Of a stretch of DNA of 64,000 nucleotides, positions 1 through 11,445 are shown piece after piece; position 1 is the stretch's first letter; every line of letters begins with the position of its first letter. The stretch lies in NCBI GenBank assembly GCA_030998225.1, contig JAPYXD010000484.1:6076001-6140000 (forward strand). The letters are read 5' to 3'. A program made the position numbers and the translations under genes. Under the pieces are notes generated by a model. It was not told where the DNA came from. It saw only the letters and a list, made by a program, of their open reading frames with translations, and did no database searches. Origin of the DNA: Diplolepis rosae. Its lineage: Eukaryota; Arthropoda; Insecta; Hymenoptera; Diplolepididae.

Positions 1-638
1 TCACGACACTTACTCTCACAAGCTCTGAATAACTCTTGCAATCACTATATAACGAAGTTCCAAATCTTATGTCTCAGCACTGTATAGTAAGCGAGTGTGT
101 GCGTGATTTAACGAAAGCGTATCGTCCTTATATATAAGTTTTAGTTATTAGGTTTATATATGTGAAGTTGTATTTTTAAGTGCATTTGTGATAAAAAATA
201 TGATTGGCTGCGACTAAATGGTGTGAATGTGTTTGTATAATGTTTGTGTATGTATGTATCGGATGACTAATGGCAAGCTCTCGAGACAAGAATTTTTTTT
301 AATTTAAGAGAACCATTTACCATACTACTGCCTGTTGAAGTACTACGCCTGATGCTTATTTTACTCAACTATCGTTTGAAGCTCCTCATGCGTCAGTGAT
401 ATACTTATACATTTCACGTTAACCCAGTGACGCATATTGATGCCTTGTCGTCGACCACGTTTTACTGAACTCCTCATTATTCCCTATGCAACGCTCATTA
501 TTATTCACGTTGGGTGAATTAAGTATTTATCAAATTCATTTTACTCGACTAGAATTTAAAACATGTTAAAGTGTCTTTTTGCCCTAAGTTTAACCGACAG
601 AATCGTGTAAAATTACTCCAACTATGTTTCTTCGTTTA
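1..638 (-). mobile_element. Repeat family A, partial copy (A1)
   Basis: This is the terminal part of a long TIR element seen at least six more times in the window. It runs in reverse orientation relative to the complete copies at 21160 and 61201 and is cut by the window start. The shared landmarks are the tract ending TTTAAGAGAACCAT near 311, a repeat of GTATGTATC near 250, and an outer end that reads like TTTCTCCGTG in other copies but is decayed here (TTTCTTCG, about 627-634). There is no coding content. Family membership is clear from shared order and sequence; the superfamily is inferred only from TIRs. Confidence 0.85.
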
Positions 639-1500
639 AAGTAGCGCAAACTTGTTAATAACTAATATTTTACATGTTTCCGAGATTCAAACGATAGTGA
701 CAAGGCTACTTTTGATAAAAAAAATTTCATCCACTGTATCCGGTTTTTTAAACGAGCAGAATCGTGTCCACCATGGAGCAAATTTGTTTACAGGCTCAAC
801 TTCAAGGCGTTGCCCAGACAACATTAATAAACATTCCCATTAAGATCAAACTAATTTTTGTAAGTTTATATCTTGTACAATAACCTGCAAAGTCGTAATT
901 CAAAATATTGGACGGTTTTTTCCAACAATAATTTGAAATAACGATGTTTTTTCGGCCACCTGAGTAGAATACCCCCTTAATTTATTTTTGTAACTTTGAA
1001 TTGTCGATCACTACTAGGTTATTATGGAAGACTCTGAGCAAAAAGCGCGAAAATTAAATTGCACGCTCTGGAATTTTGTCCGAATGCATTAATTAAAGAT
1101 TTCATTATTACAAAAACGCGTAATTCTTTTACCCATTAAATTCTCATCCTTTCACTGCTTTTATTTAAATACATTTGTGTATAAGTTCTTAAAATTATAA
1201 CATACAATAGAAACATTTATAAATAGATTTTAAAGACTAACGACAAAACTAAACATTATTCTAAATACGTGAGTCGCTAAGAGAGTTTTTCAATACGTGA
1301 TATCTATTATAGCGGACTGAACGTGATTTATTTTATTGAAAAAAGAACGTTTGGAATTAGGCGGAGGAAAGGTGTAACGTCAAGTTTTCTGTGAAAAATT
1401 CCGAAGAAGCTGAGCGAAATATATAAGAGTGGTATCGTGAGGCTGAGTCGTACGATTTTTCATCTCATTTAAGTGTAGACAAGTGTTTTAAAGAAATTAA
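639..1500. other. AT-rich unassigned stretch
   Basis: No gene, RNA or repeat boundary could be supported. Short open frames here (for example 652-843) have no recognisable domain and look random. Confidence 0.6.
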
Positions 1501-1731
1501 ACTGGTTTTGTAGATGCATTCCTCACCTCGGATGACTATTTCCCTTTGATATAAGCAGCTTTAACAGGAGGGTTAAGTAATGAGGGTGAACCACACAAAG
1601 GCCAGCTATTGAAAGCTGTGCCGCTAGAAAGTGTCGCTGTGGTAGAAAAATTGCCAAAAGAAAGTAAAAAACTAATCTACCGGCAGATTGAGAAACTTAC
1701 ACAAATTAATTCACTAAAAAAACTATCGTAA
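1501..1731 (+). pseudogene. Possible decayed coding exon, unidentified
   Basis: One frame reads like protein for about 76 codons with a single internal TAA at 1552-1554, and ends at TAA 1729-1731. After the stop it has a charged stretch including PHKGQLLKAVPLES and LPKESKKLIYRQI. The pattern of hydrophobic and lysine/arginine residues around LPKESKK is reminiscent of a BESS motif, a short protein-interaction motif found at the C-terminus of MADF-domain proteins, but this is only a resemblance. A second open segment in another frame (about 1427-1510) may be an upstream remnant. It could also be chance. Confidence 0.3.
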
Positions 1732-2339
1732 TCAATTAGGTTAGCAAATAAGTTAGTTCGGTTTATTTTTCAAAATGAATCTAAAAATAAATGAAATATT
1801 AGTAGATTAATAACAATTAATACTAAATGATAAATTAATTATAATTATTATTAAATAAATAATAATATATAAATAATATTTCATAATTAATAAATACAAT
1901 GATAATACTTTAAGAAACCGAACGAACATAGAAAAACGAAGAAATTTCGGGTCCTTTTCAGCTTAATTACGGATGACGTAAATTAGGTAGAATTTTTTGG
2001 ATTCGTCCGTTGGAAAAAACAATTTAAAAACTACTTTTAAATGCGAAAAACCGAAAATCGGCTTTTGCAGCCTTAGGTCCCTTCTCTGTTAATATAAATC
2101 AGCGATAAGTATACATATCACTGATTCATAAAAACGTTTCTGATGAATAAATGAATAAATATAACTCTTATGAAAGAATAGTCAGTAACTAACTTGTAGA
2201 CCTTTTTGAAACGAACAATTTTCTTTTCTAACTTTCTTTTCGTATCTCATGTGCATTTGTAGATCTCTTTAAAATAAAAAATTTTGTTTCTTGACTTTTA
2301 TGCAGTATCACGTATATTTTTCGGGAAAAATGAAGTTTT
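1732..2339. other. AT-rich unassigned stretch
   Basis: Composed largely of TAAT-type low-complexity sequence (about 1750-1900). Nothing else can be supported, apart from the probable outer end of the mariner relic that follows. Confidence 0.6.
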
Positions 2340-2935
2340 TTTTTTTTACAAAAACGTTTTTTATTGATAAAATCAGAATCATTGGTCAAAAATGTGTGAT
2401 TCCCCATCCGCCACGATATACTTATGCCAGCTTTTTTCAATCTTCGAAACAGTTGTTAAAGTCAATTTCCGGAATTGCCTTGAATACCTTCTTCAATTCG
2501 ACTTTTATCTCCTCAATTGAATCAAAACGGTGTCCCCAGAGTGGTCTTTTGAGTTTACTGAATAGCCATAAGTCACACGGTGCTAAGTCAGGCAAATATG
2601 GTGGTTGTGGAACGATATGAGTTGAATTTTTGGTGAAAAAGTCTCAACGAACCAATGCAGTGTGAGCCGTTGCATTGTCGTGATGCAAAAACCACGAGTT
2701 GTTTGCCCAAAATATTTTTTAAAACGGTGTTGACTGATCCTCTTGAAATGACAATAGTATCGACAAAGTCTCTAATTGTCAATCGAATATTTCTAAGCAC
2801 CAAATCTTTGATTTCCATGATATGTTGTTCATCAGTTGATGTTTTTTTCTTATCCTGGGCGCTCTTTGTCTTCAACGCGAGGTCTGGTGCCGTCCTTGCG
2901 CTTATCCTCTTCTTCTCTTCGAGCTTCTTAGTATG
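2340..2935 (-). pseudogene. Mariner (DD34D) transposase relic, internally deleted
   Basis: Mariner transposases cut and paste their element with a DD34D catalytic triad. Read on the minus strand, the piece at about 2715-2830 carries a helix-turn-helix segment (ISRGSVNTVL). It is followed directly by the second catalytic motif HHDNATAHT (around 2670) and the third, YLPDLAPCD (around 2595), then the typical tail EIKVELKKVFKAI. The first aspartate region between the helix-turn-helix and HHDN is missing. Stops and frame changes interrupt what remains, for example after FTALVR-like and CFED motifs. It abuts an LINE relic at 2936, so its N-terminal end is lost. It is a dead copy. Confidence 0.85.
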
Positions 2936-3244
2936 TTAGATCTTCTCAACGTACGCAACTGTTTCGTTCCAATTCGCCTCGCAGTTCACCATTAGGCACC
3001 CGATGTTATCTGGCGAGCAGTTACATCTAAGTGCCGACTCCAGTGCTCTTCTTTCCTGTGACCACCTATCACACTCGAAAAATGTATGCTCGGCACTATC
3101 TTCTAAGATCTCACAGTAATCACAAAATGGGCTGTCCAACAGGGCCATTTGGTGCAGATAGGCGTTGAAGTGCCCGTGGGCAGTGGGAAATTGGGTAAGG
3201 AAAAAGTTCACCTCGCCGTGTTTCCTCCCTGTCCACGGTTGCAC
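2936..3244 (-). pseudogene. LINE ORF2 C-terminal Cys/His domain
   Basis: This is a 102-codon open segment with the motif order HGEVNFFLTQFPTAHGHF, AYLHQM, SPFCDYCE, AEHTFFEC and NWNETVAYVEKI. This is the C-terminal zinc-finger-like region (CX2C...HX4C) found after the RT domain in R1 and related LINEs, where it is thought to help RNA or target binding. The segment is open here, but the upstream reading frame is broken, so it is a fragment. The stop lies at the boundary with the mariner relic. Confidence 0.88.
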
Positions 3245-3744
3245 TTCGCCTATGAGTCTAGCTGTCCACCTGCCGGTTTCCTCCTTGCACCACCTTACTT
3301 GTTCGTTTTCTTTCCTCTGACTTCATGGAGTTCCACCGTTTTGTGGCTCGTTCGCCTTTCTTTCATAAATCCCCTTCGCTCCTTGGCCAGCAAATCTATG
3401 GGAATTACTCCCACAACCACCAGCGCCGCTGCCTCTGAGAGAGTGCGATATGCACACGCGACACGGAGGGCGCATATTCCCTGAATTGATGCGATTCTGC
3501 GGCGGTACTTCCAGATAATGAGGGTATCCGCCCATATTTTTGGAGCTTGGCAGTTTCGTCACAACACCAATACGCCGGTCTTCCACACGACTTCGGTGCT
3601 TGTCTAGGCATGGAGGTATCACATGCCTTAGAGATGATCAAGAGGCTCACGACGTCCGCCGCTGTGGTCATTGCACGAGCTTCCTGTTCGCGGCAAAGAT
3701 GACCCGCCCCATTCAAGATGTTAAGGAGTGCTGAGCTGTCCAGT

Positions 3745-4140
3745 CTAGCGACGTTCCACCTGCGAAGGGTAGCACGTGCTCCTTGTTTAAGGGGTCTGCT
3801 GTCGCTACCTTCGATCGCGAATGTGATGTGCTGATGGTCGCTGCCAGTGAGATCCTACATCACCCTCCAATTATGGATTCTCGTCGCTGCTGCAGCCGGA
3901 GCAGAAGTGATGTCAATGATCGTCCCTCGGCAACCGCTGCGCCTAAATAAACCCCTCCTTCGTTGAGGGTTATGAGGTCAAGCCCCTACACCATCTGGAC
4001 CACGGCCTTACCTCTGCTACATGATCAGCTCATCCCCCATTCCGCCGCCTTGGCGTTGAAGTCCCCTGCTATCACGACTTGTCCCTCGAACGCTGTCTGC
4101 AAGAGCAGGTCTTGCGCAAGAGAGCTTCTGTGAAGGTTAC
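3745..4140 (-). pseudogene. LINE endonuclease domain fragment
   Basis: On the minus strand GDFNAK (about 4049-4066) and GSDHQH (about 3828-3845) mark two conserved blocks of the apurinic-like endonuclease that nicks the target site in R1-type LINEs. Between them there are in-frame stops and at least one frameshift. A following piece with CDTSMPRQ and YWCCDE (about 3580-3650) matches the linker that precedes the RT domain, after which the RT itself is missing. Confidence 0.82.
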
Positions 4141-4189
4141 CCTAGAGGACTTTCACCACGATAACTTTGCCCTCCATAGTGCTCCTTGA

Positions 4190-4450
4190 TATACCTTGCA
4201 TTGCAGCGACCCGGGGTATGATCAGTTCTGGCGCCCTCGACGGCCTCCGTACACAGACAACACTTGGGCTCATTTGCACATAACGCAGCTTCATGGCCCG
4301 TTGTTCCGCACCGCCAGCACAGGTTTGTCCTCTCAGCTGCTTTACATTCCGCAGCAGTGTGTCCATAACCATGGCAGCGGAAGCAACGGCTGACGTATGC
4401 TCAGCTTCTTACCCTGCTGTTGACCAGGCCAATTTCAATATGTCCTACCT
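4190..4450 (-). pseudogene. LINE ORF1 zinc-knuckle region
   Basis: Three Cys/His knuckles can be read in one minus-strand frame: CFRCHGYGHTAAEC and CWRCGTTGHEAALC, both CX2CX4HX4C, then CCLC...H...C. This triplet is characteristic of the C-terminal part of ORF1 (gag-like, RNA-binding) in R1/jockey-type LINEs. The N-terminal part of ORF1 is not recognisable further upstream. The knuckles have kept all their ligand residues, although the rest of the element is broken. Confidence 0.9.
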
Positions 4451-4730
4451 GATCTAGTTTTGACGTCAGCTGAAGCTTCTCGGGATGATCTTGATCTCTG
4501 TTCATCTTCGCGCTTATTGCATCGTGGTTCTCAGCTGCATTACTTTTGCATTACTTGGTACCCCCCAAAATCCGTGGGACAAGCGCTGACCATCGGGGCT
4601 TGCACTCGATCGGAATCAGCGGAGAGAACTTTCCTCCTTTGGGGTATAGTATTTATTGCACACGCATCCATTTTTGGGTTGGCATTCAGGGTTTCTTCCC
4701 CTAGCTAGGTTTTCTTTAAAGCGCGCATAG

Positions 4731-6257
4731 CCGATAGGATTAGTCGGTAGTTTAGTAATGCGTTAGTTATAAGCAGGAGCGTTCAAACCAGCAACGATTA
4801 AACTTACAAGACTAAGTGAGTGTGTGTAATTAAAAGTAAATAAAGTGTATGAAATTGTTTCTAAAGTCTCGAAGCTGCTGCAATAGATTATATATTGCTT
4901 CACACTAAATTTTCATACATTAGCTCATTATATCCTGGAACAGACTGTTTTAACTTTTATCAAACTATCCTTTGTAGCCGCTAATCTAGAACTAGGTCTC
5001 TATAAACTTTGAAGAACTTTTTTTTCCGTGTAGTTTAAAAAATCTTTATTTATCAATTTTCAGTCAAGTTATACAACTTTTACCATTTTTTTCCGTCATT
5101 TAAAATTTCTGAGATTCGATTCTATATTTGAATTCAGTATCCTGGAAAATTCTTAAATATTAATTCTCAACCAATCTTGACAGATCTTTATAATTTTGGT
5201 TTGCATATATTCATCGCACAACCGTTTTACACAAAATTTAGGCCTATTTTGCACAAAAAGTTGACGTGAACTTGAATTCTGATTTCAGCAGATTCAAAGT
5301 GTTTTAATTTCCATCCTGTGTAATAATGGTGATCAGTATAGAAATTCTTAATTTTGAAATTTAAAAATATAAAGATATTTTTTAAAATAAATAATTGATT
5401 AATGGTTGTCCTCACGATAGCTTGGATGGACATGGGTAGCTTGAAATATGAATTCAGACATAACAATAATATTATGTTGAAAAGTCTACAGCAGATGGAA
5501 TTCGGAACCTCAATTGAATTATAGAATTGACTGCTCCGAGTGACAGAATCTATTTGCACAGGTTACATTATAAACCTGAATGCTCCGAATTATAAAAATA
5601 AATGACCTCAACTGAACTATAGATTCACCTGCCTTCGCTGAATTAACTTACAGTTTATTTATAGGTCATGGATATATTTTTTTATTTAAACTACAAGAAG
5701 GAATATATAAGGATGATCAATTGAGATTCAACTATGTAATTGTCAAAATATTGACAATTATATATATGATAATAATAAATATATTTAACAAATTGTTCTT
5801 AGAATACTTGCAAAATCTATCTTTTTCAGCCATTTAGTAAGATACTATTTTATGAATCTTTTCTTTATAATTCGATTTTTCTGGTCCGTGAAGCTAAAAG
5901 TTTAAGAATCGTTCATTATTTTCATGAAATAAAATATCGCTGTTTGCGGTTTTCTTTTTTAATTTCAACCGTATTGTGAGTTAGATATGAGTGCACTTTT
6001 TTATTCTTTCAATTGTATATTCAGTTTTTTATTCACTTTTAGAGGTTCTTGTATGGGTCTTTTTAAAATATTGGAAATTGGAAGTTTATTCCAAAAGTAA
6101 TTTTCGGATTTTTAGAAAATATGTTCTACTTTTCTGCTATTTACTCACATCTGGAAGAACTTTTCTGATATTTTGCAAATGTTTTCCGATTTTCCGAACT
6201 TCCTTTTTAGCGTGTAACAAAACATCTAAAGCTAATTTTTAAGGATAAAAATTAAGC
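4731..6257. other. AT-rich unassigned stretch
   Basis: The first 150 bases may be 5' flank or leader of the LINE relic. The rest holds no recognisable gene; the open frames at 5227-5559 and 5991-6242 are AT-driven and lack domains. Confidence 0.55.
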
Positions 6258-6374
6258 AGGGTGCCATCCAATGTATTGGTTGACAAAAGCATACGAGTTT
6301 TTCATTGTAACTATCCTGGATAGTAACATCAAACAACTTGTGGTTGTGTCAAACAATACATTAGATGGCGCCCT
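6258..6374. repeat. Small MITE, 117 bp
   Basis: It is bounded by 21-bp inverted repeats starting AGGGTGCCATCCAATG on the left and AGGGCGCCATCTAATG on the right (read inward). It ends just upstream of the P-like element. Confidence 0.7.
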
Positions 6375-6426
6375 ACAGTTCTACGAATTGGATGGGACAA
6401 CTAACCTTTTTTCTCAGCGCCCAAAC

Positions 6427-8215
6427 CAGCCCCCTGCATCTCTGAGTTGAAAATGACATGAATTGTGACTGGCTGCCATGGTGGCGCTGACTGTTCATTG
6501 GGCCGATTTACACGAAAATCATATTACAAAACATAGTTTTTTAAGCTTTTCTCTGTAAATTTTCAAATTTTCGAGTTCTTGAACGGTAGTGAGATAAAGT
6601 TCGCGATGTTAGAAACAAATTTCCAAAAAAATTGTTGTAAAAAATGGTGAAATGTGTGTGTTTTGGGTGCAAATCCGGATATAAGTCTTGCTCTGACAAA
6701 GTTCGTTTTTTCATTGTACCAAAGGATGAAAATACGATAAAATTATGGCAAATTGCTATCCTTCTCGATGACATCAAATTAAAAGCAGGTCATGCGACTT
6801 GCGAAAAGCATTTTAAGCCAGAAGATATTCTTCAAGAGAGGTTAACCTATGCGCCCGATGGAGTAACATCGAACACATTGTTTATTTTCATAATTAGTTT
6901 AGAATAAAACATTTTATTTAATAGAGATATTAACAATATTAACAGTATCTAGTTGTGCAATGAATTTTTTTGCACCGCAATAAATGTCTCTGAAATGCTT
7001 ATCTCAAATAAATTCAGTTACAAACATTTTGTGTGATAGAAGTTAAAAAATAGATAAATGAAAGTGACTGAAATAAAGAATAGATGAAAAAGAATATTAT
7101 TTAAAGTTCTGAATTAAAGTTAATGTGATCCTGTTAAAATTGGATTGTGTTGAAATGGAAAAAAATTTTCTGATTTCTAACAATTTTGTTATTAAAATAA
7201 AGTTTTGAACTTTATAAAAGAATATGTTTAGATTTTTTGTTAATTCAGATTCCTTACTTTTTATAGCTCATAGTTTTACTGAATTACATAGAATTCCTAA
7301 AGTAATAGGAATTAAAAACTTAAATTTATAATTTTACAAAATTAAGATGGCTTATATAAAGGAGGCCAATCTTGAAAAGAAAAAGGCAGCAAAGCTGACT
7401 GAGGCATAATTTAATAATGTGCTCAAATACCAAATATTATATTTATGAGATGTTCAAAATGGATGAGAACACCGTGTCATCTAAACAAAAAAATTAGACG
7501 TTAATATAAGTTATCAGAGAATTACTTTTATAAGATAAACTCCAGTCAATTAAAAAATCACTTTTACTCGATGTTATTTATACAATAATCTAAGTGCAAT
7601 TTGTTTTAAAACTATTTCACTGCTTTGAATTATAATATATTATAATAATATATTATTAATATATTTCATAGTATAATATTAACAAATTTTAGTCCAAATT
7701 CCAAACAGTATTTTTGAAATGTTTTTTTTAAAAAGGAGTTTCATTTAATTACAGTAGTAATATATAGTATATGTATTATATGTTTTTGTTATATGTCATA
7801 CAATTATTATATATGTGTTATATAATATGAAAAATTATCAAATTTTATTATAACGACGTTAATTATTAGCATTAATATTCAAATGAACGCAAAACAATAA
7901 TAAAATAAAAAACATGACACAAATAATGCAATTCCCGCCAGAATTTAGTAATTCGATTTTCTGCCTAAAGTGAATTTCTTAACCTTTTCGAAGAGAATAA
8001 ATTGTTGTGAAAAATATGAAGATCTTATTAGATTATTGTCATGTATAAGAAAATGCGATAAAATAGTTTTTATTAGGAGAAAATTAATTTTTTATGCTCT
8101 TTCCCATGCAATTTTTTGAATTTAGGGCCTATGAACAGTCAGCGCCGCCACCGGCGGCAGTCAACTTTAACGTAATTTTTTTCTTATGCATTTGGTGGCA
8201 AGATACAGGGGGCTG
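6427..8215 (+). mobile_element. P-element-like transposon, internally deleted, with TIRs and 8-bp TSD
   Basis: Both ends start CAGCCCCCTG reading inward. Extended similarity between the ends reaches about 90 bp, including inner blocks with GGCGCTGACTGTTCAT at 6471-6507 and 8123-8161. The flanks are GCCCAAAC (6419-6426) and ACCCAAAC (8216-8223), an 8-bp duplication with one mismatch, the size made by P elements. Inside, one THAP-domain ORF lies near the left end in plus orientation. The rest is AT-rich and shows no transposase catalytic core, so the element is a deletion derivative. Superfamily assignment rests on THAP plus TSD size. Confidence 0.75.
6644..6907 (+). CDS. THAP-domain protein, 87 aa (P-like transposase N-terminus)
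   Basis: The THAP domain is a C2CH zinc-dependent DNA-binding fold shared by P-element transposases and many host proteins. Here Cys residues near positions 4-9, a central FFIVPKDE and W, then HATCEKHFKPEDI near 51-63 fit the C-X(2-4)-C...C-X2-H pattern. The frame is open from ATG to stop with no lesion. After residue 65 the sequence has no recognisable domain, whereas a full transposase would continue for hundreds of residues. It could encode a DNA-binding-only protein (as repressor forms of P elements do), or be the first exon of a larger gene now deleted. Expression is unknown. Confidence 0.75.
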   Translation: MVKCVCFGCKSGYKSCSDKVRFFIVPKDENTIKLWQIAILLDDIKLKAGHATCEKHFKPEDILQERLTYAPDGVTSNTLFIFIISLE

Positions 8216-8324
8216 ACCCAAACCATGGGTATGAAGATAAATTCAATTAGGTATTTATCCTTTTTCCATAATGTGTTAATTTGTTCGAACAAGAGAATTG
8301 GTTTTATGTGAAAAATGACTTTCG

Positions 8325-9490
8325 AAATTTTCATCAAATCTTTACGTTTTGAGACCCCCTGAGTCCGAAAAAAGGGTTTTTACGAAAGTGTCTGTCTGTC
8401 TGTCTGTAGGTCGTGTGCGGCATAACTCTCGATAGAATTATCAGATTGAATTGAGCTTTGGTACACTTTATCGGAGCCGAAAAAGTAAGGACAAGTTCGT
8501 TAACCAGCCACATCCAATCAAAATTGAGGCATTGAGCACTACTATTGTGTTTTTGAAAATAACTTTTTGAAAAAATCAAAAATTTCAATACTGGTTTGTG
8601 ATAGTGCTCATAAATCTCTACAAATTACCCTGATAACATTTTTTGATTTAATCAAAATTAGAAATGTTACTGCATATTCAAATTCGAAAAAAATCAATAT
8701 CAAAATTCCATTTTCCAGTTAAGGGGCTTCGCGCCTGAATTTCGGGCGTATTTTTGACGATGGATTGCGAAACAACTACACATGATATTGACACAAAGTT
8801 TTTTTTATTTAATTAGTACATTATTAAAATTTAAAAAAAAAATATTTTTTTTTTCGTTATCTTGGCCTTGACGCGTCCTTGAATCGATCTCTGCCGGCGC
8901 GACATAGTAGACTTTGTGGCACGATTTCTCAGCTTCAGAACCTTGAAACATGAAAACAATCATATTTTTTTACTCTTTACTAATCCGACTACGATAAGAC
9001 ACAAGCTTTTTGAAAGATTTTAAAATTCAACAAAATGGCAGCGATTTGAAAAAAAGTTCTATTTTCTACCCTGTTTTTCTAGCTTAAAAAAGCTGTAAAA
9101 AATTGAAAAAAAATTTTTGTTTAAAAAGCTCGTATCTAAAAAACACTACTTTCAAGAAAACGCGTTTAAAGATAAATGATGAGGTAGGTAGTATTTGAAC
9201 CAGCACGTTTTCGAATAAATCCTTCATGAGGCATGTTCCTTATAGTGTCTAGATTCGAAATAAGCAAAAAAAAAACTCGATTTTTTTAAACCGCGAAGGT
9301 AGACGACCCCCTTAAATTATACAAGATAGGAAAAAACGTTATGATACAATATTATTTTCAACATAAAAATTTCATAAGGATCGGTTGATTAGTTTCGGAG
9401 ATTTTATCAACAAGGCGTCGAAAAACGTTGTATTGAGAAAAACGCGTTTAAACTTTTTTTAAATGAAAAATCGTGAAAAAACTTACCTAC
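8325..9490. repeat. Repeat family B, copy 1
   Basis: It shares a long, ordered block with 41025-42626 and more weakly with 49640-49960. Landmarks are the GTCTGTCTGTCTGT run near 8390, CTCTCGATAGAATTATC near 8426 and CAAGTTCGTTAACCA near 8492. No coding content is seen. It is interrupted by the TTAA insertion at 8719-9315, which the second copy lacks. Confidence 0.8.
8719..9315. mobile_element. TTAA-flanked insertion in repeat B
   Basis: The insertion is bounded by TTAA at 8719-8722 and 9312-9315 and starts AAGGGG at both ends when read inward; beyond that, terminal similarity is weak. The second B copy reads straight through this point with a single TTAA (near 42522), so the insertion and its TTAA duplication are visible directly. 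TTAA duplication is typical of piggyBac and Kolobok-type elements. The 589 bp between the TTAAs have no transposase and are probably non-autonomous. Confidence 0.75.
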
Positions 9491-11445
9491 GCTTAAGGTA
9501 GTACTATCGTAAATGGAAATACCGTTCAGATATTGATAAAATTGAAATCACTGGTGAACATTAAGCCAGAAATGACTCAGTTAAATTTTTGAGGACCTAG
9601 GGTACACTGGAGGGGAGTAATTAGTAATTGCATTTTAAGACGATTAACACCTAACTTTATGGGAAACCGAGTTCATTTACAAATTCTGCCATAACTACCG
9701 TTCAGATTTCAATAAAAGTGACTGGTGCATTGATTGATAATATAAGCATCATTTTGCAAGTTAAAACATCTCAATTGGATACGTGTAAGCGTAGAAAAAT
9801 CCAATTAAGTAAGCAAAAATATAATTTTTCTCCAGTAACCGACGTCGATTAAATAGATGTGGCAACGTCGCAGAATAAATGAAAGCGCGCGCCATTCACG
9901 TATGGTAAGAAGTATGCCTTCTGTTGCTTCATAATACTCATTTTCATCCAAAATAGCCTGTCTCCGTTGAGTTCTGGCCTCTTTGGAATAAAATTGGTAA
10001 TATGGGTAGACCCCTTAATCGGTCGTGGAACCGATCATTTTTACTGTTTTGCGCCAGGTCCCGAAATCGCATTCCCCTTTGCGGTATGTGAAGAAAATAG
10101 TATGTTAACGGTGTGGGGGACTGGTCGATTTCCAACTTGCTCGATAGGAATCTGTTAGATCCCCACTTGGTTAACAATCTACTATTACAAGTACTGTAAT
10201 TAAACTTAACAATAATACCTCAAGTATAATTTTACATTACATTTTGCTAATAAATTCCATTAAAGTATTGTAAAATCACAAACATTTTTAGCAGTGCATT
10301 CAGTCTACTTTTTTCCGTTTGCTCCTTAAATATATCACTTTTCAACATACCACAAGAACGAACCAGATTTCACATCTCTGAACTCCAAAGGATTTCCTTC
10401 ATCAAAAGTGACTTATACTAACAAAGGGTCAAAGCTAGACCTGGGTTTTATCACTGGGTACAAGAGGGAAAGTCCATAAGACCTTATCTTTTTTTTTCAA
10501 TCGACTTGGAAGATCTAGTTAATTACCAACCAGTATCATTAATCATCTCTATTATTGTCTCAATCAATCTTGTCGAAATATTTCGACTAAAAATATAATA
10601 TTTGTTTAGATATAAAATATTTTTTTCTTATATTGAGATACTTCAGTTTGCACTTACATGTAAAAATCTCTATTCTACTATATAAAGGATAAAAATCATT
10701 ATCTGGGTGAAAAAATCTCTACAAAAGTACTTTATCTGTGCATCAATTCATATATTGGTAGAAATTTCATTCGCCTTATTTATAGGCAGGGTTTACATAT
10801 GTATACATGAAAATTATGAAAACAATATACTAAATACATTTAAACTAGTTTTTAAACGTATTCCTAAAAAATTTTTCTATAACAGCAGGGAATAAAACCA
10901 GAAATAATAGCTCATAACAGTAATTAACGTTTACTTACTAATTAATCTAATTGTGATACTACAGCTGTACCAAAGCATCGATAATCTAATTGACCTATTG
11001 TGATTGGATAGTTTAAGCAAAGTCATCCCAATAACAGAGGAGCCATCTTGAAGAATACGGATATGAAATTTTCAAGTTTCATAACCTTTTCTGAACTTTA
11101 TTCTATGCAAAGAAAGTAACGAAAAAATATTATTCCTTGTGGAAGAAGAACAACTGAAACAAAAGAGATTTTTAAAGTCACCCTTACGTATGAAACTACC
11201 CTTAGATAAAATAATGTCATATAGATATTTTCAACATTTTATGAAGCTTGTTATATGTAGTGTAAGAAAAAAAAGATACAATAAAATGTACATGAAAGAT
11301 GAAAAGATGAAACAAAGGGCATGCTAAAAGTCTCCTCTGCTTATGAAAACTACCCTTGGGTAAAATGATGCCAATTTTTGTATAACCTTTGACATTTTTT
11401 ATGTGAAAATATTCGAGAGTAGTCCTAGATGTGTCTGACCGAACA
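9491..11445. other. Unassigned stretch
   Basis: Mostly AT-rich. At 9944-10177 the sequence is somewhat richer in GC and open on both strands, possibly an old coding or transposon fragment, but no domain is recognisable. Nothing else can be supported. Confidence 0.5.

Larger units (their letters stand above)
2936..4730 (-). mobile_element. R1-clade non-LTR retrotransposon relic, RT region deleted
   Basis: Read on the minus strand the order is ORF1 zinc knuckles (4190-4390), apurinic-type endonuclease (about 3750-4140), a short piece downstream of the endonuclease, then the post-RT region and the C-terminal Cys/His domain (2936-3244). The reverse transcriptase core that should lie between is almost entirely missing near 3550. 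Stops and frame changes are scattered throughout. The layout matches R1-like LINEs, which carry two ORFs and copy through target-primed reverse transcription. It abuts a mariner relic at its 3' end. Base composition is clearly richer in GC than the surroundings. Confidence 0.88.

Noticed and set aside
3149..3734. Plus-strand open frames over the LINE relic
   Set aside because: They are antisense to the recognisable LINE coding blocks.
9944..10177. Overlapping open frames on both strands
   Set aside because: No domain on either strand; kept only as a note in the unassigned stretch.
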